Below, piece after piece: positions 1-9,339 of a DNA stretch of 64,000 bases; position 1 is the first letter of the stretch; each line of letters begins with the position of its first letter. The stretch covers positions 2,610,174-2,674,173 of the forward strand of contig JASPKZ010008350.1 in the NCBI GenBank assembly GCA_030220185.1. Direction: 5' to 3'. The notes under the pieces are model-generated. The model saw nothing but the letters and a program-made list of their open reading frames with translations. It made no database searches and was not told where the DNA came from. Source of the DNA: Diploptera punctata (lineage: Eukaryota > Arthropoda > Insecta > Blattodea > Blaberidae). Made by a program: the position numbers and the translations under genes.

Positions 1-36
1 AAGCTACGGGTTCGATAGTGCCAGTCAGTTAGTATA
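1..36 (+). mobile_element. 3' end of an L-a (RTE-like) LINE
   Basis: The first bases (TACGGGTTCGATAGTGCCAG) match the last codons and 3' end of the better-preserved L-a copy that ends near 17650. Only the terminus is inside the window; the element continues to the left. No function can be inferred from so short a piece. Confidence 0.6.
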
Positions 37-44
37 GAGCGATA

Positions 45-75
45 ATCGGCCGCGGTGGACTATTGATTAAGTTAT
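45..75 (+). mobile_element. SINE-A 5' head fragment
   Basis: CGGCCGCGGTGGACTA matches the 5' end of SINE-A and the first monomer of the array at 57138. It follows the LINE tail directly and loses similarity after about 20-30 bp, so this is a truncated head, not a whole SINE. Confidence 0.5.
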
Positions 76-304
76 GATGACTGCAATAGGTCGTATGTCA
101 CCAAAAATGAGAATTGTGTTTTATTGCAGCATCGTAACCAGCATTCGCCTTTGCACAAGCTGCAAATGGTCCTGTGTCATCCAAAAATAATATATGATAT
201 TATAATATTATTTTAATAATCACCTTAAATATATTAATATTTGTAGAGGTAATCTGTTTTTTTTAGCATACTGAAAAGTTAAAAAAATGGCATACAACCT
301 TTTC

Positions 305-480
305 AAGTCACCACGACGTATATGCTCCTTGCCTCTGGTCCCGAAGGTCGCGGGTTCAAACCCGACCGGGGTCGATGGACTTTGAGGATGGAAAAATCCA
401 AGGACCAACTCCTTCGGGAGTGAATTTAAGCTGTGGGTCCCGTCTCTGAAAATGTTCAAGCTCGTAAAAGATCCTTAAGC
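305..480 (+). mobile_element. SINE-A copy (tRNA-derived SINE)
   Basis: The tRNA-like head contains ATGCTCCTTGCCTCTGG and then a perfect RNA polymerase III B box, GGTTCAAACCC, at 353-363. A body with ACTCCTTCGGGAGTGAATTT follows. The 5' end is mutated relative to CGGCCGCGGTGGACTAGTGG. This copy shows what a full SINE-A has downstream of the segment amplified at 57-64 kb, namely a true B box and a body. The apparent minus-strand open frame here is a shadow of the SINE. Confidence 0.7.
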
Positions 481-765
481 CGAATAAAAATACCTCTAAG
501 CAAAATTTACCGACCTCAACATCCTAGTAATACCTTAGTTGCTTGCTAGACCGCATGCCATCAATAGCATCTATGGGCAAATGAGATAACTAAATTAACT
601 TGGACAAGTACTCGTAACAAAGTAGAGACTATTGCTCAATATTGGACTACATCATTATAGATGGATAGTATATTGCAATACGAGTGTGGGAAGGGAATCT
701 TAAAGGAATTGAGAATTCATAAAAAACGAGACTCCCTCTTTTTACACGCTTTATATAGCTTGACC

Positions 766-1243
766 TGTATCTATCTATGTAACTGAATCTTCTAACGCGA
801 TTTTCACCCACTTAAAATTATTGGATCGAGTTGAAACTTTGCATACTTGTAAAATTTCATATTTTGTTTCTAAAATCATGGCCAAAATGATCAGAAAATA
901 AAAAAAAAGTGTCTTTGTATCTATGTAACGGAATTTGTGAACACGATTTTCACCCACTTAGAAACATTGGATCGACTTGAAACTTTGTATACCTGTAAAG
1001 GACCCGTGACAATACAATAATTTCATATTTTGTTTCTAAAATCGTGGCCAAAATCATCAGAAAATCAAAAAAAGTGTCTTTGTATCTATGTAACGGAATT
1101 TATGAACACGATTTTCACCCACTTAAAAACATTGGATCGACTTGAAACCTTGTGTACTTGTAAAGGACCCGTGACAATACAATAATTTAATATTTTGTTT
1201 CCAGAATTCTGGCCAGAATCATCAGAAAATAAAAAAAAATGAT
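766..1243. repeat. Three tandem copies of a ~165-bp repeat
   Basis: Units begin with TGTATCTATGTAACGGAAT-like sequence at about 766, 916 and 1081. Each contains GATTTTCACCCACTTA, a TTGAAAC segment and a poly-A-rich end (TCAGAAAATAAAAAAA). The first unit is about 150 bp because it lacks the GGACCCGTGACAATACAATA stretch present in the other two. No coding potential is visible. Confidence 0.75.
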
Positions 1244-1286
1244 AAGTGGTATAATATTTTGCGGACTTGTCGACTTTTTAGTCAAT

Positions 1287-1377
1287 CGTTGTAAGAGCTC
1301 AGTAGGTAGAGCGGTACACTCTAGTGGTACATAATTTCTGTAATCCGTAGGTCGCTGGTTGAAATCCGGATGGGAGG
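1287..1377 (+). pseudogene. tRNA-Tyr-like pseudogene or SINE head with an intron-like insert (SINE-F)
   Basis: The D arm is AGCTCAGTAGGTAGAGCGG and the 3' half reads ATCCGTAGGTCGCTGGTTGA then AATCCGG, which I recognise as eukaryotic tRNA-Tyr. About 19 nt separate the anticodon region from the 3' half, as in tRNA-Tyr genes, which carry introns. The T-loop B box is GGTTGAAATCC. The acceptor halves (CGTTGTA and TGGGAGG) do not pair, so it is not a working tRNA. A T run starting at 1378 looks like a Pol III terminator. It could be a dead tRNA gene or the head of a tRNA-Tyr-derived SINE. Confidence 0.55.
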
Positions 1378-1505
1378 TTTTTTTTAGGAGAGTATTACTT
1401 TCAGCTCATACTACAATAGAATCGAATTTAAAGATATTTACATTATTATCTCATTCTGTAAAATATTCAAACTAAAAAATAAAAATAAGTAATAGTTATA
1501 AAAAA

Positions 1506-1799
1506 CTAAAAAAACACACTTTATTAGAAAACCGAACTAAAAAAATGAAAAATAATTTAATTTCCAACACGCTTGGGATAAATAATTTTACCATCAAAAG
1601 CGTGGAGTGCTTTTTATGATTTTTACATTTTCTTCTTAGAGACTTTACTTTTACCAATATATCTTTATTATCAAATATATTAATTGATAAAGAGCACCCC
1701 ACGCTTTTGATGGTAAAATTATTTATCCCAAGCATGTTGGAAATTAAAATTATTTTCCATTTTTTTAGTTCGGTTTTCTAATAAAGCGTGTTGTTTTAG
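1506..1799. mobile_element. MITE with ~100-bp terminal inverted repeats
   Basis: The left arm (about 1506-1614) and right arm (about 1690-1799) are near-perfect inverted copies. Both contain TTATTAGAAAACCGAACTAA, GGGATAAATAATTTTACCAT and CAAAAGCGTGG. The central ~75 bp is AT-rich. There is no transposase. The exact target duplication is not clear because the flanks are A-rich or T-rich. Confidence 0.8.
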
Positions 1800-2345
1800 T
1801 AGTTTTAGTAGTTTTTAAAACTATTATTTATGTTTTTCTCTATTTCTGAGATTCTGTTAATTACACAAGTAATATTGAAATTACTGTACTAGTGCGCAGG
1901 TACACAATGGACCTAATATGCTCTGGGTATATATTAAGCTCTTTCAGGAATAAGTTACTACAAGAGACATAGATTATAGCGCACATCAAAGTCCTTTAAT
2001 AATACTTAGCATGAGTTGCGTGAATACAGAGAACTAGAAGATAAATATAATAATATAAATAACTTTATAAGCAGAGTATGTCCTTGGCTGGGCCCATAAT
2101 ATTCACGGAGTTGTTTCATTACTTTAGCAGGGTAACTACTAGGCATTTATAATCTATCTCAATGGATATACTAGTTGGAGCTAATAAATAATCTAGAATT
2201 ATGTGTTCTTGACGGGGACACTGAGTATGGTATCAAGCTATTGCTAAACCAAGGTTCAAGTGGTCTACAGTTTAAATAATAAATCAGCAAATAAAATTAC
2301 AATATATATTTAAATGAATGAGAATATATGAAGTCAATACAATAT
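1800..2345. other. Unassigned AT-rich sequence
   Basis: I see no coding frame, tRNA-like box or inverted repeat here. The sequence is ordinary AT-rich intergenic DNA. Confidence 0.4.
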
Positions 2346-2348
2346 GAA

Positions 2349-2383
<35 letters not shown>

Positions 2384-2384
2384 A
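2346..2384. repeat. (AATA)n microsatellite
   Basis: About ten uninterrupted AATA units. Confidence 0.95.
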
Positions 2385-3238
2385 CTGTTACTTTAACTGA
2401 ATACATAAATAACAAATGATATAAGCAGTCCAACTAAATGGCATAATAATAAAGAACAATTCGTACCCAAACAACATTCATGCAGCATTCTCTCCTAACT
2501 GAAGATCAATCCCACCATGACATCTCCAAGTCAATTTTAATCTTGTAGGAAAATGGAGGAAATCAATAATTCGGCGACAAACGCCCCAACTCAAGACAAG
2601 CCCAAAAGGGATGAATGCCGGTCGGTATTTCCTAAATTTCTGACCAGGATCGTTCCGTGTCGCGGATGGATATTATGTCGGCGCAAGCACTGCGCCGGCG
2701 CACGTAGCTAAGGAAGAGGGGTTGGGAAGGGTGTATTCGGGAAAGGACAGGCACAGATACACTAGCAGACTCGGATGGAACAGAGCTATTACAGGGGCAA
2801 CACACAGATATGTCCAGCACACGCAAAAAATGTGTCGTCTACACGGTTCACTAGGAATTGTTATCAGCATGCGATTGTTAATACAACTAAAATTAACGTT
2901 TATACCTGAAACCGGTGCCAGCGAGATCCTGGATCCAAATTCCGGTTCAGGATTTTTTCTATTTAGTTGTAACTAATATTACATGCGGATGGCAGGCCTG
3001 AGAACATTAATTTTAAAATTGCATTCTTCATTAGCTAATATGACACATCCTTAAAACAATAAAAGTTGTAGGGAGTGTTGGCAGTAGTCCTCAAGAAATT
3101 AAATTCAGGAAAAAGTCCACTATTTGTCGATCACTTACTCCATTAATTCTTTTGATTTACAGTATCGCAGTGCGCATGCGCGAGTTGCTCTGATGCTTAA
3201 TATAGCATCCGTTAGATGACTCTCGAATCGGAGTTATC
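2385..3238. other. Unassigned sequence with a less AT-rich island
   Basis: Roughly 2580-2800 is richer in G+C (for example GCGCCGGCGCACGTAG) than its surroundings. It carries overlapping short open frames on both strands, none recognisable. It may be part of an uncharacterised interspersed repeat. No domain or splice structure can be supported. Confidence 0.3.
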
Positions 3239-3343
3239 AACTTTCGGAATAAATTCCCAAACGGCCATAAAAAATGGACGTAAACCAACTTCCGGAATAA
3301 ATTCCCAAACGGCCATAAAAAATGGACGTAAACCAACTTCCGA
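3239..3343. repeat. 48-bp tandem repeat, 2.2 copies
   Basis: Two almost identical units (3239-3286, 3287-3334), each starting AACTTYCGGAATAAATTCCC and ending GGACGTAAACC, plus a partial third. Since 48 is a multiple of three, a minus-strand frame stays open across it and gives a repeated 16-residue peptide, which I regard as incidental. A similar GCGTAAACCAGCTTG piece occurs near 13450. Confidence 0.9.
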
Positions 3344-3379
3344 ATTCTTAACCTAACAATACAAGTTATATGCATTTTA

Positions 3380-3460
3380 TTTAATCTTCTTCTTTACTTC
3401 ACGGGCTAGGCAAATTGCCTGTTCTGCCTCACAGTTGTTCTGTCCATTAAATCCGTCCGG
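3380..3460 (-). mobile_element. 3' end of an L-b-type LINE
   Basis: On the minus strand this reads as the C-terminal tail CLAREVKKK followed by the AAG-rich 3' end. The same tail occurs at 40685-40760, where it ends a longer LINE fragment. Only the terminus is present. Confidence 0.5.
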
Positions 3461-4139
3461 CTGAACACTGTGAGAGAGATGAGTTAGAGCATATTATTTA
3501 GTACCCCTAATATTATGTACCCATCGGAACCTTAAAAGTACTGATATGGCACGGAATAAAATTCCATCTTGTAGCGATTAATATGTAAGGAGACATATAA
3601 ACTAAGATACAACTCTAATATGCATGGATCTGAAACTAAAATGTTCCGAAATGTATTAAATTGTTATTAAAATTAAATAAATATATAAATAATGAAAATA
3701 GAATATATTACTAATACCGCTATAAAATATGTATGTGGAAAAGTATAAATATATCCAGGTAAAAATTCCACGTACATTTGTCTAGAATAAAATACTGTAA
3801 AACGCTACCTGCTATACAAATGACAAATGAATAAAGAGGTATTGTCAGAACTCTACCTACTACACAACTTACAAATAATATAGGAACACAAAAAAGGGCA
3901 TTGTCAAAAGAATATAACTAATTCCAATTAGCAGTCTATACAAATTCCAAGAAATAAGGATATAAAAAAACTACCTGCCTAGTACATACAACAAAAGACA
4001 TTCATTCACCTCTAGAAAAGATAATCTCTTAACATTGACAGTTTACAAAGAAACTGATAAACATTTTTCTATTAAATATCAAAGAACCAATTTACCCAGT
4101 TCTTAGAAATGTTATACACACTAGTAAATAATATTATAA
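3461..4139. other. Unassigned AT-rich sequence
   Basis: AT-rich and without recognisable coding sequence. Between about 3780 and 3980 there are loosely repeated CTACCTGC/CTACCTAC segments, too diverged for me to define a unit. Confidence 0.35.
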
Positions 4140-4520
4140 AACATAAATATATATTCAATTGTAAGGAGTGGATTCGAGAAAAATGGGAGGAGCTACCGCC
4201 TTTATAAGCGAGAACTTATATCAAAATACGCACTATCACTCTCAGTGACTCTGTGTTCAGTGTTGGAACATCGTAGACCTGCAGACCGCGATCTCTGATT
4301 CAGTGTTAATATTAGATTCGTCCGAGAAATAGTTAAATTTAAAGTTATAGTCCGTTAAGCATTTGGACTTTAAAAAATATTGACTCGAGGACGTGGACCT
4401 CTAAGTATTCCATCGACTCCACTCTTAGATAAAACTTGTAACTGTATTAACAAAAGTGTATTTCTCCGAAAATAAAGAGTTCTTGGATTCGTTAAAATTG
4501 AGTGTACATTTATACGTTGT
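4140..4520 (+). other. Possible solo LTR or promoter-containing repeat
   Basis: The segment starts TGTAAGG and ends GTGTACA. It has a TATA-like CTTTATAAGCG near 4199 and AATAAAGAGTTCTTGG near 4480, so its order resembles an LTR (promoter, R, poly(A) signal). No target duplication, primer-binding site or partner LTR is visible, so the call is weak. Confidence 0.2.
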
Positions 4521-4688
4521 TCTTTTGCTTATAAAGAGTTCATAACCCTGAGGTCTTTTGCCTACCACCGAGCTCCGGTACAATCTTAATGTCTTCTTGG
4601 CAAAGCAGTCCTTACTCTAATGAGAATAGCGTTCACTACGAGCGGTGCAAGAGGTTTTAAAGTAGAGAAATTCATATCTGTATAGAAG

Positions 4689-4757
4689 TCTGGGTAGCTC
4701 AAGGTTAAAGTACCAGCGCAAAAATCTGGAGATTCTGGTTCAAATCCCGTTTCAGGC
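4689..4757 (+). mobile_element. tRNA-like SINE head (SINE-E type)
   Basis: TCTGGGTAGCTCAAGG (A-box side) is followed 50 bp later by a good B box, GGTTCAAATCCC, near 4738-4749. The layout and sequence resemble the tRNA-like head at 15382. The anticodon region is degenerate, so this is a SINE or tRNA pseudogene, not a functional tRNA. Confidence 0.5.
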
Positions 4758-5211
4758 AAACGTTCTTCTTTTAGTTTTATTCCGTTAAGACACTTCGTAC
4801 ACATGTATGCATACTACTTTTTATAACTATGTAACATCTAGGACAATAGGTATTAATATTAATTAAAGTGTAGTAATAATTAAAACCATTCTCTAGGGCT
4901 AGCCCTCATGGGATGATACAAATTTCTTAAGTTCTAAACTAAGAATTAAATAAACATTTTTAAAATAAACTATTACTATAAGAGAGAAACAGATAAGTCG
5001 TAACAATTTGACTTGCCGCACACGATAAGATTAATTTATTTCAGAACAGCGTTTTCTTTTGTTTGCATAGTTAACAAGTTAGGTGTCAGAATGTAACTTT
5101 CGATACTTAACTATAAGATAAAAATAAAAAACAAATAAAATGTACTTGTTGACAGGTTCCATCGTCGTCAACTTTCTTAAAATAATGTATTAAAAATATC
5201 ATTTCGAGGCC

Positions 5212-5237
5212 TTTCGGAAGTTAACTTCCATCATCAG
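5212..5237 (-). ncRNA. Hammerhead-ribozyme-like core, left arm of foldback
   Basis: The minus strand reads CTGATGA, one T, a 5-bp stem GGAAG/CTTCC with a TTAA loop, then GAAA. These are the two conserved core boxes of a hammerhead ribozyme around stem II. The extra T, and the lack of identified stems I and III, keep this a candidate only. Confidence 0.35.
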
Positions 5238-5264
5238 CAGGATGAGATTGCACTACTAGTTGTA

Positions 5265-6584
5265 CGAGGGCGGATCGGAAAGTAACGCACAATAATTTTT
5301 TTTAAAAAGTTTAAGAGTAAAAAAAGGAAAAAAATCACAAATGAACTTACATCTTTTACCTACTTTTCGACATAGTCACCAACTTTCTCAACACATTTTT
5401 CCCATCGTGTTACCTGTTTCAATATGCCCTGTTCGTAGAAGTCCGTTTGGTTGGAGTGTAGCCATCTGCGCACTGCTGATTTCACTTCCACATCTGTCTC
5501 AAAGCGTTTGCCGGCCAGGAATTTCTTCATGGGACCAAACAGATGAAAGTCCGATGGTGCAAGATCCGGACTGTATGGTGGATGCTGGAGCACCTCCCAA
5601 CCAAATTCGGCGATTTTCTGACGAACGACAGCAGCAACATGGGGGCGAGCATTGTCATGAAGAAGTTTAACGTTAATGTTGTGACGTTTGTCACGAATGG
5701 CACGACGCAACTTCACCAAAGTTTTAATGTAGGCCGCAGCATTCACAGTGGTCCCGTGTTCAGCAAAGTCCACCAATAAAACACCATGCATATCCCAGAA
5801 CACTGTCACAAGCACTCTCCTGGCAGATTGAGTCACTTTGAATTTTTTCTTTAATGGGGAACCAGCATGTTTCCACTCCATTGATGCCTGCTTTGTTTCG
5901 GGCGTGTAGTGGTACGCCCACGACTCATCACCTGTGACGATTCCTTCCAGAAAGTCATGTCCTTGTGCGGTGTACCGCGTTAAGTGGTCCAAGCTTGCCA
6001 TCATTCGCTGGCCCTTGTGGTCGTCTGTCAGGTTCTTAGGCACCCAGCGAGCACTAACTTTACGGAATTTCAAATTTTCATGAACAATATCGTACACCGC
6101 ACCATAGGAAATGTTGAACTTCTGCGATAAGGCTCGCAGTTGCACACGCCGGTCGTTCAGAATTGCCGCCTCAATGCCTCTGACATTCTGCGGGATTGCT
6201 GCTGTTGTCGGCCGGCCGGAGCGTGGCGAATCACTAAGGTTCACGCGTCCCTCTTGGAAGAATGTGCACCACCTGGAGACATTGCTATGGTCCATACAAT
6301 CATCCCCATACACGCCACGCATGTCCCTGTGAATTTCACTGGGTTTATGCCCTTTGGCCCACAAAAATCGAACAACACTTCTCTGTTCCTCACAGGTGGA
6401 CGACTGTAGCATGCGCGCCATCTTTGTTGCATAGTTCAAGCTTCTCTCGCAAGAGGTGCACCTGAGAAAAAAATACCATCTGTAGTGAAAACTTCAAACT
6501 ATATCTCTGTGAAATTTCAACATTTTAGCTGCAATACCAAGACAGAAAAAAAAATATTGTGCGTTACTTTCCGATCTGCCCTCG
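5265..6584 (-). mobile_element. Complete mariner-family transposon, 1,320 bp
   Basis: The terminal inverted repeats are 30 bp (5265-5294 and 6555-6584) with one mismatch, and begin CGAGGGCRGATCGGAAAGTA. A TA dinucleotide flanks each end (5263-5264, 6585-6586), the hallmark of mariner insertion. One transposase frame fills the element. It interrupts the left arm of a foldback element and so is younger than its host. Confidence 0.95.
5360..6439 (-). CDS. Mariner transposase, 359 aa, apparently intact
   Basis: This cut-and-paste DDD transposase binds the element's inverted repeats and integrates at TA. The N-terminal half has a paired helix-turn-helix DNA-binding region (about residues 15-120), including SEIHRDM and the linker SPRSGRPTT near residue 70. 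The inter-domain WVPKNLTDDHK motif lies near 132. The catalytic triad is visible: D171 in TGDESW, D262 in HDNARPH and D297 in YSPDLAPSD. The 34 residues between the last two fit the mariner D,D34D signature. Length is close to the ~345 aa of Mos1. I used the first methionine; Met7 is a possible alternative. About 145 bp lie between the right inverted repeat and the start, and 65 bp between the stop and the left repeat. No stop or frameshift is visible, so activity is possible but unproven. Confidence 0.95.
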   Translation of the reverse strand: MNYATKMARMLQSSTCEEQRSVVRFLWAKGHKPSEIHRDMRGVYGDDCMDHSNVSRWCTFFQEGRVNLSDSPRSGRPTTAAIPQNVRGIEAAILNDRRVQLRALSQKFNISYGAVYDIVHENLKFRKVSARWVPKNLTDDHKGQRMMASLDHLTRYTAQGHDFLEGIVTGDESWAYHYTPETKQASMEWKHAGSPLKKKFKVTQSARRVLVTVFWDMHGVLLVDFAEHGTTVNAAAYIKTLVKLRRAIRDKRHNINVKLLHDNARPHVAAVVRQKIAEFGWEVLQHPPYSPDLAPSDFHLFGPMKKFLAGKRFETDVEVKSAVRRWLHSNQTDFYEQGILKQVTRWEKCVEKVGDYVEK

Positions 6585-6683
6585 TATTTAAGACGCTGTA
6601 GACGTTGATAGTCTTGATGCGTCTCCAGTAGCAACTAGCTACAGTGTCTTAAATACAACAACTAGTAGCGCATACTCATCCTG

Positions 6684-6709
6684 CTGATGGTGGAAGTAAA
6701 CTTCCGAAA
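6684..6709 (+). ncRNA. Hammerhead-like core, right arm of foldback
   Basis: The plus strand reads CTGATGG, T, stem GGAAG/CTTCC with a TAAA loop, then GAAA. Compared with the left arm, the last base of the first box is G instead of A, which would be expected to impair a real hammerhead. Confidence 0.3.
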
Positions 6710-6828
6710 GGCCTCCAAATAATATGTTAAATACATTATTTTAAGAAAGTGCAGGACAGCGGCACCTGCCAACAAGTATATTTTTAATTTTTAATTTTTA
6801 TCTTTTGACTATTCACCTCAACGGGATT

Positions 6829-7395
6829 TGATCATCATCACCATCATCATCATAGTACATTCACGAATTTAGTCCATTTGTTGACCTGTTTCGGCCTCAA
6901 GAGAAACACCATCCAAAAGTCTTTTGAGTGGACGTCCTGGTCTTCTTCTTCCTGCAGGTTGATATCGTAACATTTGTTTGGGTATTCTGTGATCTTCAAT
7001 TCGATGAAAATGTTGCATCCGTCTTGACTTATAATCAGAAATTTTGTTCTCTAAAGGTTCCATGTGTAATTCTTCTAAGATGTCTTCTTTTTCTTTTTTT
7101 GTGATCTAGTAGTGTGTATCCTGCAGTCCTCCGAAGGTATCTCATTTCAGCAGATCTAAGTCTCTGTATATCATTCTGTTTCAACGTCCATACTTCCCTA
7201 CCATACAAAAGAGTTGGAAGAGCCAGTGTTTTATACACTTTTAGTCTTGAATGCTTTTGGACTAACTGTGACTTGAAGATAGAATTTATTAACCCTAAAA
7301 TTCTTAAAAATTTAGATATTTTTGCATTTACATCCTTTTCTTCTTCATATGAGATATTGCATCCTAGATATGTATAATTATTCACCTGATCCAGA
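6829..7395 (-). pseudogene. L-b-type LINE fragment, C-terminal end of the RT ORF
   Basis: Minus-strand translation gives NNYTYLGCNISYEEEKDV, then LPTLLYGREVWTLK, a LRSAEMRYLRRTAGYT segment and GRRRPGRPLKR. These are C-terminal motifs of non-LTR retrotransposon ORFs downstream of the reverse transcriptase (RT) core. The two parts are in different frames, with a break near 7060-7100. The 3' tail is an (ATG)n run at 6829-6855, directly against the foldback end. It is 5'-truncated and dead. Confidence 0.75.
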
Positions 7396-8125
7396 ATGTT
7401 ATTGAATTTGATATGAATTGTATTAATACTGATATAATTATAAGCTTAGTAAATACAATAAACTAGTTAAATCGTTCAAAGAAATTGAACAAATATATAG
7501 TTAATATTAAATATTAATTATTGTATTTAATTAGGTGAATTATTTTGAAGAATTAAGCAAATAATTATTCGCTTGTTTATAAAACATCTCTTCACGATAA
7601 TATGTGAAGTATTATCTGCCCAATGATTTAATTACACGGCCGCGGTATTTTCACCGCTCTCGATATATTTTCATAACTCTCTTACAAAGACTAAATAAAA
7701 TCATCCTCGATCGTCGTCCTCGTGGATGATACCGATGAACTGCATTGGGGATCCTAGTTGGTGACATTGGGATACATGTTGTAGCCACCTGTCTCTGTAG
7801 GTGAATATATTTTCATGTAAAGGTTGCACGTGGAGTTCCTTTAAAATATCTTCATGTGATGGTCAAGTAGAGTATATCAAGCAGTTCGGCGCATGCGTCT
7901 CATATCTGCAGCTCTTAATCTGGTGATGCCTTTCTAGTAAATACGGTATAATTTAGAAATATGCAAATTAAGTAAAACCCATCATAATATAAACTGGTAT
8001 CCTTATGCAAATTCAATAGTCTTCTAGAGAGCTTAAAAAGTATTCATATTTCGAATTTTAAAAGAACAATCATGAAATGAGCATTGACTTAAACCCTCTT
8101 TGCATTGTCCATGAATAGTAAAAAT
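7396..8125. other. Unassigned sequence
   Basis: AT-rich. Near 7850-7930 there is faint LINE-like sequence on the minus strand (a CAGTTCGGCGCATGCGTCTC stretch before TCTGCAGCTCTTAATCTG), too degraded to delimit. Confidence 0.3.
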
Positions 8126-8841
8126 AACTAACTCACTGACACTATCGAATCCTTAGGTTCATGGCCGCGAGGGCATAAGCTCTCCATACATTCCTATCCT
8201 GAGCTAATGTTTTCCAATCATTACCTGTATAATCTATTTCCTCAAATCATAGTTAATGTTATTCTCCCATCTCATTCGTGGTATACGAACTGTACATTTT
8301 TCCTCTGGTTTTCCTACAAGAAGCTTCCATGCACGTCTTTCATTTCCCATTCGTGCCACATGTCCTGCCCATCGCAGTCTACGAGACTTAACAGTTCTTA
8401 TTATACCTGGCTTCCTATGAAGGCAATGCAGTCCACTGTTATTTAGTATTCTTCATTAACATGTCTGTTCATTTCTCTTTGATTTAATCATTTTCCTAGA
8501 AACTTAATCTCACATACTCATAATCTCCTTTCCTCCCTTAAAGTAAGAGTCCATGTTTAGCATCCATATAATGCAACTAGTAGAATAATAGTTTTATATA
8601 TTTTCAGTTGAAAGTTTTTTGAAAGGAGTTGGGACATCAAAGTTTCTGTAATTCATAATAACACGCATTTCCAGAATTGAGCCTATGTTTAATTTCTTTG
8701 TGTATCTCATTCCAATGTGTGATTATATTGTTCCTAGGTATTTGAATTCAGCCACTTCCTTAAAATTTCCCTCATTTGTCATTAGCTGTCCATTTCCATT
8801 AAATAATATATTTCTATACGTGACCATATATTTACTTTTGT

Positions 8842-8843
<2 letters not shown>
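8126..8843 (-). pseudogene. L-a LINE fragment (RTE-like)
   Basis: Minus-strand text matches the reference copy at 16394-17658 from its 3' end (CACTGACACTATCGAATCC, reverse complement of the GTGCCAGTGAG end) up to NGNGQLMTNEGNFKEVAEFK in the RT region. It has several frame breaks. It stops at a (TA)n run at 8844, which may mark the truncation or a later expansion. Confidence 0.8.

Positions 8844-8901
<58 letters not shown>
8844..8901. repeat. (TA)n microsatellite
   Basis: An almost uninterrupted TA run at the truncated edge of the L-a fragment. Confidence 0.95.
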
Positions 8902-9225
8902 AGAACATGTCCCTGTGTTTGAGCCTTTGACGTGGGTTCCCTGAAGTAGTCCCCGCCCGGAGAACCGATTGACGGACTATTTGACCTCCGGAAAATTTCA
9001 CCTCAGTGGATCCTATGTCCGCATTTCTTGAGGGTTGTATGTTTACAATGAAAGGTCGTCAGTATTTCGACCAAGGTACTTTATTGTCTGGCACATCACC
9101 TTCGACCAGTCCGGCATGGGCTCGTGAATAGCGTACAATTTAATGGTATAGATAATAATTACGCTAATAGCCATATTGTACTTTGTCACTGTTAATAAAA
9201 TTACTTTCCACCTATTTGTAAACAG

Positions 9226-9310
9226 TCGGCCTTAGTGGTTATGTACCTTGCTTCTAGCCCCGAGGATCGCGGGTTCAAACCCGGCTGAGTTTATTTTTGG
9301 GGGAGGGTCG
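9226..9310 (+). mobile_element. SINE-A copy, head only
   Basis: CGGCCTTAGTGGTTATGTAC followed by CCCCGAGGATCGC and the B box GGTTCAAACCC at 9272-9282. The body after the head is not recognisable beyond a few tens of bases. Confidence 0.65.
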
Positions 9311-9339
9311 CTTAGCTTATTAGTAACAGTTTAAGCCGA

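Larger units (their letters stand above)
5112..6824. mobile_element. Foldback element interrupted by a mariner transposon
   Basis: The left arm is about 5112-5264 plus 6585-6602 and the right arm about 6637-6824. They are inverted copies sharing TACTTGTTG.CAGGT, ACTTTCTTAAAATAATGTAT, GAGGCCTTTCGGAAGT, ATCAGCAGGATGAG and ACTACTAGTTG. Removing the mariner rejoins the stem (TATTTAAGACGCTGTAG pairs with CTACAGTGTCTTAAATA), leaving a ~34-nt loop. The outer end CCCGTTGAGGTGAATAGTC (as read on the minus strand) is shared with a second foldback element at 49467. Both arms carry a hammerhead-like core. Confidence 0.8.

Noticed and set aside
3157..3375. 72-codon minus frame with a repeated KLVYVHFLWPFGNLF peptide.
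   Set aside because: It is a by-product of the 48-bp tandem repeat (a multiple of three).
5341..6465. Plus-strand frames of 60-110 codons opposite the mariner transposase.
   Set aside because: Shadows of the minus-strand transposase with no motifs of their own.
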